Positions 1-10,790 of a stretch of 64,000 bases of DNA are shown here, in pieces. Made by a program: the position numbers and the translations under genes. Each line of letters starts with the position of its first letter. Position 1 is the first letter of the stretch. Source of the stretch: Phyllostachys edulis. Lineage: Eukaryota; Streptophyta; Magnoliopsida; Poales; Poaceae. Location: contig CM070562.1 in assembly GCA_036346405.1 (NCBI GenBank), positions 75,287,482 through 75,351,481 on the forward strand, given 5' to 3'. Under the pieces are notes generated by a model that did not search any database, had not been told where the DNA came from, and worked only from the letters and a program-made list of their open reading frames with translations.

Positions 1-769
1 AGCTTGCTAATTGGCCTAGGACAGCAGAGACCAGTACTTGGCTTGGTGCGGCCCATACAAGGGAATTCTAGTCCAAATCATTTCCTTGTTCTTCTTCTAT
101 CCCAAAGTAACTAAGCTTCAAGCCGCCCATGTTGCCCGATAGAAGGGGATAGACGGGGATGCTATGGAGGTACTCATGGTCCGTCCGGCCATAGGGTGCT
201 CTACCCTTAGCCCCCGTCGGGTCCACTATTTACGAGGTTGCAAACAAAGTCAATACGTACTTCTACTGTACTTATGCACATATGGTCACAACTCACAAGA
301 TGTCGGTAAGTATCATTAAGAAACAAACTCTGAAAAATAAGCATTCAAGCACGAGGAAACAAATAGACGTAGCAACAAATAAAATTTTAAAAAATGGCAG
401 AAACTTTCTACTTTTCTGTTTCTCTTTACCTGAGCAAAGAACATTTCTCTTGGAGGAATTTTCATGTAAAGGCCAAACTTGAAACTTGAAAGCACAGCGA
501 GAGACGCGTTAATATTTGTTGAGCTGTACAGATCAAAAACCATATTGGCCAATGGTGTTCCAGGGTACAACTACCCAATGATGATGTGTGTAAACAAACC
601 AATGCTCGGTTGCTACAGCAGTCCACAAAAATAGCAAAATCTGGTTAACAACTACACATAGAAATAATTGGCAAAGTCGTCACCAGAATTACTCAAGACA
701 AAAAAAAAGGTCTACAATAAAAAAAAACATACATCTAAGATGATGACTTTTTCAGATCGAAGTGTGGTG
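1..769. other. Unassigned flanking DNA
   Basis: No coding region, RNA gene or transposon end could be supported here. Open frames are short, overlap on both strands and lack recognisable motifs. The stretch next to the Copia insertion site resumes after position 7629, so bases near 770 and after 7629 were contiguous before that insertion. Confidence 0.5.
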
Positions 770-774
770 GTTTA
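770..774. repeat. Target site duplication GTTTA, left copy
   Basis: GTTTA lies directly before the left Copia LTR and is repeated exactly at 7625-7629 directly after the right LTR. A 5-bp duplication is the normal footprint of an LTR retrotransposon integrase. Confidence 0.93.
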
Positions 775-1040
775 TGTTGGGAAACTATGGGCCAGAAGCC
801 GGCCCATGTATGGGCTCCCCATCCCAAACCCTAACAGGGTCTGTAGCCTATAAATAGGGGGTGCTATTCAATGTAAGCGATTGATCGATTGATAAAGGAA
901 TAAAGAGAAGCAAGAAGCCCCCTATATCTCTGTGTTCAATCTCTTATTATGTTCTTGTGTTCTTGCATTGTTCTTACGATTCTATACTTGTCTATGAGGT
1001 AATCGTTCGGACTGGACTCGCCAGCGATGGTTACTCAACA
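775..1040 (+). repeat. Copia 5' LTR
   Basis: 266-bp repeat beginning TGTTGGGAAAC and ending ACTCAACA. It lacks six bases found in the right LTR near its position 19. A TATA box (TATAAATAG) lies about 75 bp in, followed by a T-rich stretch that would contain R and U5. Confidence 0.93.
849..856 (+). promoter_or_regulatory. LTR TATA box
   Basis: TATAAATA sits in the left LTR, and the same motif is in the right LTR at 7433-7440. Its position before an RNA-start-like region fits a retrotransposon promoter. Activity is inferred only. Confidence 0.6.
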
Positions 1041-1056
1041 CGTTATCAGCACGATC
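1041..1056 (+). other. Degenerate primer binding site
   Basis: CGTTATCAGCACGATC follows the LTR directly. It resembles the initiator tRNA-Met primer site TGGTATCAGAGC but has an altered first base pair and lacks the central GA. The match is partial. Confidence 0.5.
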
Positions 1057-1429
1057 GACTCCGGCCTACTTCTAGGCCTACTTTACTCGGATCGAAAGGT
1101 AACCATCGATGAACAACGCTCGTAGATTGAATCGTTTTCTAGATTGCTTTCAATTCTGCAAATTCGCTTTCTAGATTGGTTTTCTACGGTGCAAATCCGT
1201 TCTAATCTACTATGAGCCGACTTGAAGTCGCCGACACAATGTCGATGGGTAGATTGCATGAAAGATCGGATGTCGATTGTACCGTAGATTGGAAGTTGCA
1301 AATTCGTTCTAATCTACCGCGAGCCGACTTGGAGTCGCCGGCCAAGCCGATCGGTATTTACATGAACGACAATCGCATCGGTATCATTGCATTGCATCAC
1401 ATGCATATATGTACAGTATAAAGAAAAAT

Positions 1430-2110
1430 GGCGAGCATCAAGACAGTTCTTGCCGCTGCTAGTTCGCGACCGCCAAGCACGCCACGGTCTGCATGGCGAA
1501 CCACGTCAAGATAGGCCCCCGACGGCTTGCGTACCGCCAGCTCTAGACGCCGCCCCGGCACGCCGGCGAACGAACCGCGAGCCCGCCGCCTCCACCGGCA
1601 GCGCCGCCGCCGCCGCGCGAAGCGGCGCGCCACGAGCCGCGACTTGAAGATGCACCATCGCTAAGCCTTGCTTTCGCCGCGCGCACGAAGCGCGCCGCTT
1701 GAGCCGCCGTCTTTGCCGCACCACCGCCGGCCACGCCACGGGCGCGCCGCCGCCGTCGGCCACGCCACGCCGCGCCACCGCCGCTCCTCCGCGAAGCCGC
1801 CGCCGCCACGCCACGCCGCGCGCCGCTGCTCCTCCGCCCGACCGCCAGAAGGCGCGCGCCCGGCCACCTCCAAGATGCCCGCTTTGAAGGCAAGGCGCCG
1901 CCCGCTGGCCATGCCCCAAGACGGCGAAGCCGCCTCCCACCGGACCCTCCGCCAGAAGGCGCCCGTCGCGGCCGCCAGACGCCGTGTTGCCAAGGCCACA
2001 CCACGTTCAAGCGCCGCCGCCATGGTGCACAGGGCAAGGGGAAACCCTACCCCTTGCCCTGCCCTTTTGATTAGCCAAATGGGCCAAGGAATTGAAGGCC
2101 CAACAAGAAA
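1430..2110. other. GC-rich segment in the Copia leader
   Basis: About 680 bp of strongly GC-rich DNA dominated by GCCGCC and CGCC tracts lies between the primer site and the first recognisable gag sequence. Several long overlapping frames exist on both strands, but their composition (Arg, Ala, Pro runs) is what GC-rich noncoding DNA gives. The flanks at 1040-1420 and 2110-2600 are AT-rich, so the change is abrupt. It may be captured DNA or a family-specific leader. Confidence 0.5.
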
Positions 2111-2689
2111 AAAAAAGGAGGGCACGTGAAATTCGAAATTTTGTGAAAACCCCCAAGATTACGAAAATTACGAGGATTATATGCGGGTATGGAAGATTTA
2201 CATGGAGGGCCTCGGAATTTCTGACAATTATGCGAAAATTTTTCTCAGCACTGAAATTTCGCGTTTTAACCCCTGAAAATTGCAGAATTCACCGAAAAAT
2301 CATTGTCCAGCAGAAAAGGGTCTCGGGAATTCAAATTTTGAATCAATTTTTGTATTTGAAGCATGTTTAACTTTGTTATTGTTATTTCTATGCAATTTAT
2401 TTATTATATTTACTGTTTTGATTATCTGTGATTGTTTATATTACTTTTAATCACTGAAAATGGTAGTAAATCATGAAAATGCATAGAAAAATACGGGATC
2501 ACGAACCGGGAGTTCGACGAGCATTATGAGAATTTTACAACCATTTTATGTAAATTACTAGCAGTAATCTTATGAACTATTTGCATGAATATGAAGATGA
2601 CTGGCATCACGAACCAGGAGTTCAAAGAACTGACCCAGCATGGCCAGAATTTGTACAAGTCTTCAACTCTGTGATAATATAATCACGGA

Positions 2690-3135
2690 TAAGCAGAAGA
2701 TTGAGAAGACTCTCTCTACCTTTCACCCAAATGCGGTGCAATCCGCAAGCAACTATCATCAAGACGGCTACACGGAGTATACCGTATTAATTGACACCAT
2801 GCAAGTTGCAGAAGGTTAAGATAATGTTCTAAGGAAGAACTACATCTCATAGCCACCTAGTAGCAATGTTGGCCATGAAGCCAATGCTAGCAGCTACAAG
2901 GTGATGAAGCCCCTCACAAAGGAGATGGGCAAGAAGGGTAAGGTCGTAGGTCGCACATTATTGATGTTTTCCAGTCTAAGAAGAAGGGCATAGGACAGCA
3001 TGAGGCACACCTCGCCATTGTAGGCGCGGAAGATCCACACCTATTAGTTGCACTCATGGATGTGAACAGCCTAGCAGCAGCCCCATTATCCCTCCTCTGG
3101 ACATCACAGCGGTCGCAACCGTAGTTGCCCAAAAG
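2690..3135 (+). pseudogene. Copia gag remnant
   Basis: Translation across frames gives a Gag-like segment: a TFHPNAVQSASNY motif near 2720, then a QVAEG motif, NANASSYKVMKP-type wording near 2880 and a basic GKKGK stretch near 2925. This matches the C-terminal half of Gag in grass Copia elements. A single Cys-rich remnant follows near 3000 but no full CCHC knuckle survives. In-frame stops interrupt it, and the N-terminal half is not recognisable upstream. Confidence 0.6.
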
Positions 3136-3426
3136 GAGAAGATCTCCATGGAGCGATTAGGTAAGTTTCGAATATTTCACGATTCGATCTAGTGCACGCA
3201 TTGCACTTGGATCTTTTGTAGTAACTTGAAGTTTGTAATTGAAGCAGAACATTGAATTATTTTTGAATAATGGTTGTAAGCTCTAGTAGAGCAAAGCATT
3301 AAATTCTTATGACGAGTCTTGCAAGACTTATTCCCATATTTATAATAATAAGTTATGTTCTGATATTTGAAGTATTTTGTTTATGTGTTGCTTGCTTTCT
3401 GCTACATATTAATAAAGTACAATATA

Positions 3427-3886
3427 TTAGAACGCGTGTGGTGCCCTATTGGTGGAAGTGTGCTTAGCCGGTAGCAGCACAATAAATACCATCTTGAGAG
3501 AGACGAAAATCTTTCGGTCGATCAGCAAGAATGCTGGTAGTCTTACGACAATCACAGGCAGCGATACTTGTATAATAGGCTCAGGAAGGGCCTCAATTAT
3601 ACCTCTAATGGGCACAACTTCGGTCATTGAAGAAGCCTTGTTGTACCTAGAATCGACTAGAACTCTCAAGGATATTCGCGCAAACGGTTTCCACGTAGAG
3701 ACTGAAGAAGAGTATGGTAAGAAATACCTACTCATTACAAAGCGTGAAGAAAGTAGAAAAATGGTATCAGAACGACTTCCTTCATTTGAAACTGGGCTAT
3801 ACTACACTTATATTAAGGCATCTGCAGCCTATACTGCCCTGAAAACCGTATTTAGAAGCTCTGAACCTTTTCTATCTCTGGCATGA
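3427..3886 (+). pseudogene. Copia protease/pre-integrase linker remnant
   Basis: An open stretch of about 145 codons contains the wording expected between protease and the integrase zinc finger of grass Copia polyproteins: an ILRE motif, GSGRASIIPLMG near the middle, a DIRANGFHVETEEE segment and GLYYTYIK near the end. The protease catalytic D(S/T)G triad was not found. It ends at a stop at 3884. Confidence 0.6.
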
Positions 3887-4240
3887 TATAAATTATGCCA
3901 CCTAGGTCTTAGGATGATGAGAAATATAATTAACAATTCACAGGGACAATGTAAATAATTTCTCGAATCAGGAAGATTTTGTGTGCCCCGCATGTGCCAT
4001 CGGGAATTTAATTACTAAACCTTATGCTCTGAAAGCGAAGGATGAAGTCCCTACATTCCTAGACCATATCCAGGGAGACTTTTTGCGGTCCTATACAGCC
4101 CTTGTAAGGGCCATTTAGGTATTTTATGGTGCTCATCGATGCTTCCTCGAAATGGTCGCATGTATGTTTATTGTCTACGAGAAACTACGCTTTTGTAAAG
4201 CTAAATCTCGCAGATAATTAAAATTAGAAATAATTTCCAT
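3887..4240 (+). pseudogene. Copia integrase N-terminal remnant
   Basis: Frameshifted translation shows pre-integrase features: an HLGLRMMRNI-like segment just after 3895, and a paired-Cys zinc-finger half (CPACAIGNL) near 3985. These are followed by a LDHIQGDFL-type segment near 4060 that begins the catalytic core. Stops and frameshifts break it repeatedly. Confidence 0.55.
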
Positions 4241-4249
4241 GATCATCAT

Positions 4250-4546
4250 GTGAAGTCCACCAGAATGGACAACGCCGGAGAATTTACTTCAAAGGCATTT
4301 GATGATTATTGTACGTCAATGAGAATTAAAGTCGAGCATTCCGTACCGCATGTCCACACCCAGAATGGACTAGCAGAGGCATTAATTATAAGGATTAAAA
4401 TTATTGCCCGACCACCTTTGAAGAATTGTAATTTACCAAGCGCATGTTGGGGACACATAATCTCGCCGCAAAGAACTCTCATCAATTTTAGACCACCGGC
4501 ATATAACATCCATTCACCTATGCAACTAGTGCAAGGGTCAGCATAG
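4250..4546 (+). pseudogene. Copia integrase catalytic core, C-terminal part
   Basis: About 98 codons remain open. The segment RMDNAGEFTSKAFDDYC carries the second catalytic Asp of the DDE triad, and HVHTQNGLAEALI carries the conserved QNG and the Glu. The order and spacing are those of Ty1-copia integrase. Upstream and downstream parts are in other frames. Confidence 0.75.
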
Positions 4547-4792
4547 AAAACTTCTCATCTTTGAAGGTTTGGTTGCAAGGTTTATATACCTATACCATTA
4601 CCACAGCGAACTGCAAAGGGCCTTCTCCGAAAGTTTGGGATATACGTTGGTTATGTGACAGCATCCATAATCGGTATTTGGAACCTATGATGAGAGATTT
4701 GCATCCGCCGATTCACGACAAGATATTAGATGAGGCTAGTTTCCCATCATTAGGGGAGAAATCAACCTCTTAATGAAAATGTCGGGAAATAG

Positions 4793-4926
4793 AGAAGTCC
4801 AGAAGATAATTGCAGTCCAGCAGATAATTGAAGTCCAAAAGATAATTGAAATCCATGCACATGACCCGCGCACTAGTGAAGCAAATAGAGAAGTCTAGAA
4901 GATAATTGAAGTCTAGAAGATAATTG
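4793..4926 (+). repeat. 18-bp minisatellite within pol
   Basis: AAGTCCAGAAGATAATTG-type units recur about five times with point changes, interrupted once by an unrelated 40-bp stretch near 4850-4890. In the element's reading direction the unit encodes a repeated VQKIIE hexapeptide. It lies between integrase and RT, where Copia polyproteins vary in length. Confidence 0.65.
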
Positions 4927-5489
4927 ATTTGCAAGTATTAGCGAATCAACTGCCTAACCATTTTAGTGATTTGAACAGCGTGACCAAGTCGCATATGCCT
5001 GTACGCAATGCACTGGAGAGGGTTGAAATACCAATGAAGGTATCCCTAATCCCGTCCTAAGGCCTCTGAAAGGACGAGAACTCCGGTCCCTCGAATCCCA
5101 AGTAACCGGGGACGCCTAGCGAAAAAGGATAAGAAGGACTTGACACAATCGATCACCGAAGTTTCCCTAGAACAAGAAGGGGAGCCAGTTGAGACCTGGC
5201 ATTTGTATGGAACCTTCAGAACAAGGCATACTAGAATTGAACATCCCCATGAAGAGAAACATCAGCATGGATGTGTGCGCACACATCGGAGCTAAAAAAC
5301 TAGAGGGACTTGCCTCCGTAAATGAAAGCAGCGGTGAGCAAGTAGAAGCATTAGAAGAATCGCTCCTTGAAGAAATAGCTATAAACTTTGTGACCTCGGG
5401 AGAATCCATGAATAAGACAACAGCCAATGTCGACATTGATTTTGCAAAGAAAATTGCCACAATCATCGATCTTGCTCTAGAGCCTGTAT

Positions 5490-6288
5490 CGCTCGTTGAA
5501 TGAAAGAAAAGATCAGATTGGGAAGATTGGAAGAAGGCAATAGAAGCAGAATTATTATCTCTGAAAAAAAAGGAAAAGTGTTTGGGCCTGTAAGCCGTTC
5601 GCCTCCCCATGTGCACCCTGTAGGGCATAAGTGGGTATTTGTTCGAAAGAGAAATGAAAATAATGAAGTAAAGAAAGGCTTGTTGCACAAGGTTTCACTC
5701 AACATCCAGAAGTTGTTTATGAAGAAACCTATTCCCCGGTCATGGGCGAAACCACCCTTTAGATATTTAATCTCAATGGCAGTAAACTTGAAGTTAAAAG
5801 TGAAATTGATGGATGTGGTAACTGTATATCTTTATGAAATATTGGATTCGGACATTTATATGAAGATACCTGAATGTATCCCTATCCCGAACCAAGACAG
5901 AGCAAATAGAAATCTGTATAGTGTGAAACTCAGAAAGTCACTGTACAGACGTAAGCAATCAGGCAGGATGTAGTATAATCGCTTGAAGCGACTTTCTATG
6001 CAAGAAAGGCTACACGAAAAATGAGAATAATCCCTGTGTATTTATACGATGATCTCAGGATGGATTTTGTATAATCTCAGTGTATGAAGATGATCTGAAT
6101 ATCATTGGAACCCTGTAAGGTATTAAGAAAGCAAGCTCTTACCTGGAGTCAGAGTTTCAAATGAAAGAATTGGGTAAAACCAAATATTGCCTAGGCTTCT
6201 GACTTGAGCATACCCCGAAGGATTTTAGTACATCACCAACCTACACTCAGAAGGTGTTAGAAAGGTTTGATTTTGAAAGGTATACCCT
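5490..6288 (+). pseudogene. Copia reverse transcriptase remnant
   Basis: The first part (5500-5973) is open and contains GHKWVFVRKRNENNEV, VKLMDVVTVYLYEILDSDIYM and an SLYRRKQSGRMW-like segment, all hallmarks of Copia RT. The catalytic box is read at 6083-6094 as YEDD in place of the usual YVDD, so both Asp are kept. Downstream words (SYLESEFQMKELGK, KYCLGF) are also recognisable. Stops and frameshifts make it non-functional. Confidence 0.78.
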
Positions 6289-7073
6289 TTGAAATTGCCA
6301 ATGGTCGGGAGATCTTTGCAGCAAGACAAAGACTCGTACAGACCTAAAGAAGAGGGGGAGGGAGTCCTGGGACCGGAATTCCTATACTTAAGTGCGATAG
6401 GAGCACTCATGTATTTAGTAAATTGTACTAGATTGGCCATTGCATTTGCCGTTAACCTATTAGCAAGGTATAGTGCAGAACCTACCAAAGGTATTGGTAG
6501 GGAATGAAGGACATCTTCCAATACCTCCAAGGAAGTAGGAAACTTGGTCTATTCTATAGAAAGAACCAAGACCTGAATATGAATGGCTATGCAGATGACG
6601 GGTACCAGAGAACCCGTGATCTGACTAAGTCATAAGCAGACTATGTATTTCTGTGTGGTGGAACTACAATTCCATAGAAATCATTTAAGCAGAGTCTTGT
6701 ATCGACTCCGACGAACCACTTGGAAATCATAGCATTGTACGAGGCCTCACGAGAATGTGTTTGGCTTCGGCGGATGATTCACCACATCTAGTAGTCGTGT
6801 GGATTGAATACCGCGCAAACCCCCACTATTATCTATGAAGATAATGCAGCTTGTGTTGCACAAGTGCAGATGGGTTATGTGAAGAGTCATCTCACAAAGC
6901 ATATCAACCCCAAGTTCTTCTATGCTCATGAATTGCAAAAGATGGACGAAATTAAAGTATTGCATACTAAGTCATGTGAAAATCTTGTAGATTTATTCAC
7001 TAAGTTACTTCCAGCATCTAGCTTTGAAAGGTGCATACGTAGAATTGTAATGACGAGACTTAGAGAAGTGTAG
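6289..7073 (+). pseudogene. Copia RNase H remnant
   Basis: Two open stretches remain (6289-6507 and 6804-7073). The first holds YLSAIGALMYLVNCTR, the standard Copia connection to RNase H. The second holds IYEDNAACVAQVQMGY and KHINPKFFYAHELQ, with a conserved Asp and His of the RNase H fold, and ends LVDLFTKLLPASSFERCI, the usual Copia C terminus. The piece between them is frameshifted. A stop at 7071 sits just before the 3' untranslated part. Confidence 0.8.
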
Positions 7074-7340
7074 AATTTAGGGGGAGAATCTTCACTAACT
7101 CATTATTGAAACTTGAGCACGAAGATCGAGTACCCAAAGAGTAAATCTTGGAGATTAAATGAAATTGGGTGGATTGTACTCTTTTTCCCTTGACGAGTTT
7201 TCCTGAAGTTTCTCGGCTAAGGTTTTTAATGAGGCAATTCGTGCAACGCAGCAGAACTTGCATCATGTGCTCTTTCTCCAAATTTTTCCCACTGGGTTTT
7301 TATGGAGTTTTGACGAGGCATGAACATGTGAGGATGGGTA

Positions 7341-7352
7341 CCCAAGGGGGAG
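7341..7352 (+). other. Polypurine tract
   Basis: CCCAAGGGGGAG abuts the right LTR and fits the plus-strand primer of an LTR retrotransposon. A second GGGGGAGAA tract is at about 7080, just after the polyprotein. Confidence 0.8.
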
Positions 7353-7624
7353 TGTTGGGAAACTATGGGCTTGGCCCAGAAGCTGGCCCATGTATGGGCT
7401 CCCCATCCCAAACCCTAGTAGGGTCTGTAGCCTATAAATAGGGGGTGCTATTCATTGTAAGCGATTGATCGATTGATAAAGGAATAAAGAGAAGCAAGAA
7501 GCCCCCTATATCTCTGTGTTCAATCTCTTATTATGTTCTTGTGTTCTTGCATTGTTCTTACGATTCTATACTTGTCTATGAGGTAATCGTTCGGACTGGA
7601 CTCGCCAGCGATGGTTACTCAACA
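7353..7624 (+). repeat. Copia 3' LTR
   Basis: 272-bp copy of the left LTR. Differences are one 6-bp indel near the start and about four substitutions, giving roughly 98.5% identity over aligned bases. It is followed by the duplicated GTTTA at 7625-7629. Confidence 0.93.
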
Positions 7625-7629
7625 GTTTA
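7625..7629. repeat. Target site duplication GTTTA, right copy
   Basis: Exact repeat of 770-774 immediately after the right LTR. Confidence 0.93.
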
Positions 7630-7944
7630 GTGTATGTGTATGGTACTCCCAAAGATTTCATATTTTTTAAGAGCACCCCTCCAAATGTTAAGAATTACCA
7701 AATGTGCTACCCTCAAGTGCATCGCTATATGATTTGATTGGTTACTAAGGTATTTTGAGCTAATCAATGTTGGTAGAGAAGATGTAAAAAAAACTTGTAA
7801 TGTAATTACGAGAGATATTTGCAGTTGAGTAAGCTATCTGAGCTACAGTGGTAAGAACAGAAGTACAAGCAAGCACGGAATAACTCCCCAGTAACGAAGC
7901 TGAAGTTCATTACCAAACCATTCACAAGTCAACACTGCCAGACC
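7630..7944. other. Unassigned DNA between Copia and LINE
   Basis: AT-rich, with no open frame, transposon end or RNA gene that could be recognised. It is the continuation of the DNA before 770. Confidence 0.5.
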
Positions 7945-9180
7945 TTTTTTTTAGATAATGGAAGAGAAAACCTCTCCCGGCCTCTGCATCAAGGATGTAC
8001 ACAGCCTATTTTATTAGCAAGTTTAAAGCACCAAAGTGGCCAAAGCCTTACAAGAAAATGATGATTGAAAGTTAAACTCAATCATTACAAATCCTGTGAC
8101 TAAACCACCACCTATGAATACATAAAATTTGCTTCGCCACAACCTCCAAACAGTCGCTTTACCAAAGGCATGGACTCATACGGGCGATTTACGCAAATTT
8201 GCCCAAGCCCTCAGCCAGTATCCAGTCAAAAAGATAACCTGCAATGGGTTAGTAACAATCTTTTTATTAAAAACGACACCATTCCGGCATAGCCAGATAG
8301 ACCAACATAAGGCACTAGCTCCCACTAGGAGCTGTGATGACTTTAAAAGTTTGGGAATACCATTTAACCAATTCCCAAACAGATTTTCTATACTCAAAGG
8401 AGGAGATAAGTTAAAAGCACATTGAACCGTCCACCATGCAAGACGTGCAAAGGGGCATTCAATAAAAAGATGTTGAATTGTTTCATTGTTCATACAAAAA
8501 CAACATTTTTTGCTTCCCCTCCAATTTCTTTTGAACAAATTATCTTTAGTTAAAACTACCCCTTTTTTGAGATACCAAAGAAATATTTTCATTTTTAATG
8601 GAATTTTAATTTTCCAAAAGTAGTTCATAACAGAAATTTGAGAACTTGTAATTAGAGCCGCATAGAAAGATTGTACTGAAAAAATCCCAGACTTGTTCAA
8701 ATTCCACCTAAAAACATCTATTTGAGCTATCAACTGTACATTAGCGATTCTCAAAAGTAACTCATTCCACGCAAGTAACTTATGCCCAACAATAGGTCGT
8801 TGAAAAGATATATTTAAAGGAATTACTCCCAGAATATTCCCCACTGTATCATTCTTTCTCCTTACCACATTGTAAAGAATTGGATATTGCCTTTTCAGCG
8901 GAGAGTCTCCTAACCAGATATCTTCCCAAAACCTAGTTTGCATTCTATTTTTAATCTGGAATGAACCAAAACGAAAGAACTGATCTTTTATTTTCATTAA
9001 ACCTGACCAAAATGGGAAGTTCCAGGCTTATACCTATCATTGGTAATACAAGAAGAGCAAACCACCATATTGGAATGCTTCTATATTTATTCATCATTTG
9101 CACATGGACAACACAACTGCCTCTACCTTCAATTGATTTGTTTAATTGATCCCAAAATGTCCTTCCCGCACAGAAAATAA
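7945..9180 (-). mobile_element. 5'-truncated LINE (non-LTR retrotransposon)
   Basis: On the minus strand the element ends in a short A tract (T run at 7945-7952) after a 3' UTR, and encodes the C-terminal part of a LINE ORF2 upstream. The left part of ORF2 (endonuclease and most of RT) is absent, as expected for a copy truncated during reverse transcription. The upstream limit is set by the inverted-end transposon beginning near 9174-9196. No clear target duplication was found. Confidence 0.75.
8176..8997 (-). pseudogene. LINE ORF2 C-terminal region with zf-RVT domain
   Basis: 273 codons are open. Residues about 25-45 read TRFWEDIWLGDSPLKRQYP, and residues 130-180 carry the zf-RVT signature (FLWYLKKGVVLTKDNL, then CCFC and a TIQHLFIECPFARLAW box). 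This is the domain after the RT in plant L1-type ORF2 proteins. Homologous wording continues upstream of 8997 in a shifted frame, so the first Met is not a true start. It is a fragment of a longer ORF2 and not expected to work alone. Confidence 0.85.
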
Positions 9181-9572
9181 GATCTCGATTAAAAGTTTAC
9201 CCCCCTAAACTATGGTCCGAGTCCAAAAAACACCCTGAACTACAAAACCGTTCACTTTACATCCTTAAATTGTCAAAAACAGATCAAGTTACACCCTACG
9301 CTGGTTTCATTAGTGGTTTTGGCCATGTTGGCAGCCACGTCACTGATTTTGGCTTATGTGGCATCTGAATCAGCCTCATCTCTTTCTTCATTCCTCTTGG
9401 ATTTCTTGCTCCTAGCCACCGGATCCCTGCTGCCACTGGCGGTGGGCTTGGCCCCGCACTCGGCCTCTGCTTGGCTCGCCATCACGTGCTTGGCCCGCCA
9501 CCCTGTGCTTCGGCCGCCACGTGCATAGATGCGCAATGCGCGCACAGATGCAAGGTGGAGAGGGAGGGCAAT

Positions 9573-10052
9573 GCCCGGCTTGCCTGAACTTGTCGGGGAC
9601 CTTGCCCTTCTCCTTGTAGGGCTTGATGAGGACGTGCGCATCGCAGACGAAATGCGGGTTGCCCTTGGCGAGTATGAGCTTGATCACTGTCTCCGGGTAG
9701 GCAAAGGTGACGAAGCTGAACATGTGCTTCTGCTGGTACGGGATGCGCACATCCTGCACCGGCCCGTGCATGCGGGAGGAGCACAAGCAATCGATTCCAT
9801 TCCATTCCATTCATTCATTACGCCATGGAATGAATTAGTCCATAGAAGAGAAGAGAAGAGAATGGAGAGCGCAGCAATGGTGGTCAACCGGTACCTGAAG
9901 TAGCTGCAGACGTCCTCCTTGCTGAAGGTGGAGTCGGCCGGGAAGGTGAGGTAGATTTGGCGTGCGTTGGGGTTGGTGATAAGGTCACCGCGTTCCATCC
10001 GAGGCGAGCGCACCGAGTACTTGTGTAGGTCGTCACCACCGCCCAGAAGCAT
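9573..10052 (-). pseudogene. Captured fragment of a CCCH zinc-finger/RRM protein gene
   Basis: Reading the minus strand, the first exon (about 10052-9894) encodes SPRMERGDLITNPNARQI followed by YLTFPADSTFSKEDV, the start of an RRM. The second (about 9771-9573) continues with GPVQDVRIPYQQKHMFSFV, the RNP1 region, and then KGNPHFVCDAHVLIKPYKEK. Between them is an apparent intron with a GT donor near 9893. These words match the RRM of plant CCCH zinc-finger proteins that also carry an RRM. The CCCH finger itself is not visible, and the frame ends soon after VPDKFR in unrelated sequence, so the fragment is not a working gene. Confidence 0.8.
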
Positions 10053-10069
10053 GGCTACCGTCGCGGCCG

Positions 10070-10790
10070 CCCTAACACAACAACCAACCTAAATCAACAA
10101 GGCCATCAAAAAGGACATGAAGATGCAAGCAATCTTTGCTTTGCTGGTTAAGAAAGGTGCCACCTTTGGGAGTCGCTCTGCTGCTGCTGCTAGAGCAGGA
10201 AGTTGAGGCCCTTGGGTGATGGCGAGAAGGGGAAGGTGGATGCCATGAGCTACGAGCGCGCGAGCTCCTGCTCGGCGGCATCATCGGTCGGCAAGCTGTG
10301 CAGGAAGCAATAGCGAGAAGCTTCCTCGGTGCCACGGCTTTCACATACTCGAGCTCAAGCACCCTCTCCTGCAAAAAAATTCACACCAAGTCCAACCATA
10401 ATTTGAATACCACGTCCACAACACAGCAATATCTCCGAAAAACCAAACCATCGAACACAAATTCGTACCGCCGAGCTGCCCTTGGCGAGGAGGAACTGCT
10501 GGAGTGGCAATCGCATGAGCTCGCCACCCATGAGGAAGTCGAAGGGCTGCGCCTGGTGGTCCGGATCGGCTGCGAAACGGAGTTGACAATTCAAAAAATA
10601 TGCGGGTCATTTCGCTCTAGCGAGGTTGGAGCTAGGGTGCGGGGGCGCTCACTGGCAAGGAGGAGGCAGTTGATGATCTCGGAGAGGCTCACACGAGAGA
10701 GGTCGGCGAGGACGGCGATGGCGATGGACGGCGCACGCAGCGGCGGCAGCAGCTTCATCCCAAAGCGCATGCACACCTGGCACGACTAGT
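10070..10790 (-). other. GC-rich, possibly additional captured exons
   Basis: Upstream of the RRM exons on the minus strand lie further GC-rich stretches with short open frames (for example 10355-10594 and 10591-10776) separated by AT-richer, intron-like DNA near 10370-10470. Composition and position fit 5' exons of the same captured gene. No motif was recognised with confidence. Confidence 0.35.

Larger units (their letters stand above)
775..7624 (+). mobile_element. Ty1-copia LTR retrotransposon, complete but coding-defective
   Basis: Two near-identical LTRs (775-1040 and 7353-7624) start TG and end CA, and the whole is flanked by the perfect 5-bp duplication GTTTA. A purine tract precedes the right LTR. 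Between them, in plus orientation, lie remnants of gag, integrase, reverse transcriptase and RNase H in that order, which is the Copia order (integrase before RT). The reading frame is broken by many stops and frameshifts. LTRs differ by about four substitutions and one 6-bp indel, so insertion is recent although the polyprotein is eroded. This suggests a non-autonomous copy moved by enzymes made elsewhere. Confidence 0.92.

Noticed and set aside
1387..2129. Several 100-160-codon frames in GC-rich DNA
   Set aside because: Frames overlap on all six readings and give only Arg/Ala/Pro-rich strings, as GC-rich non-coding DNA does.
5167..5688. 173-codon minus-strand frame
   Set aside because: It is antisense to the Copia RT region and has no motif.
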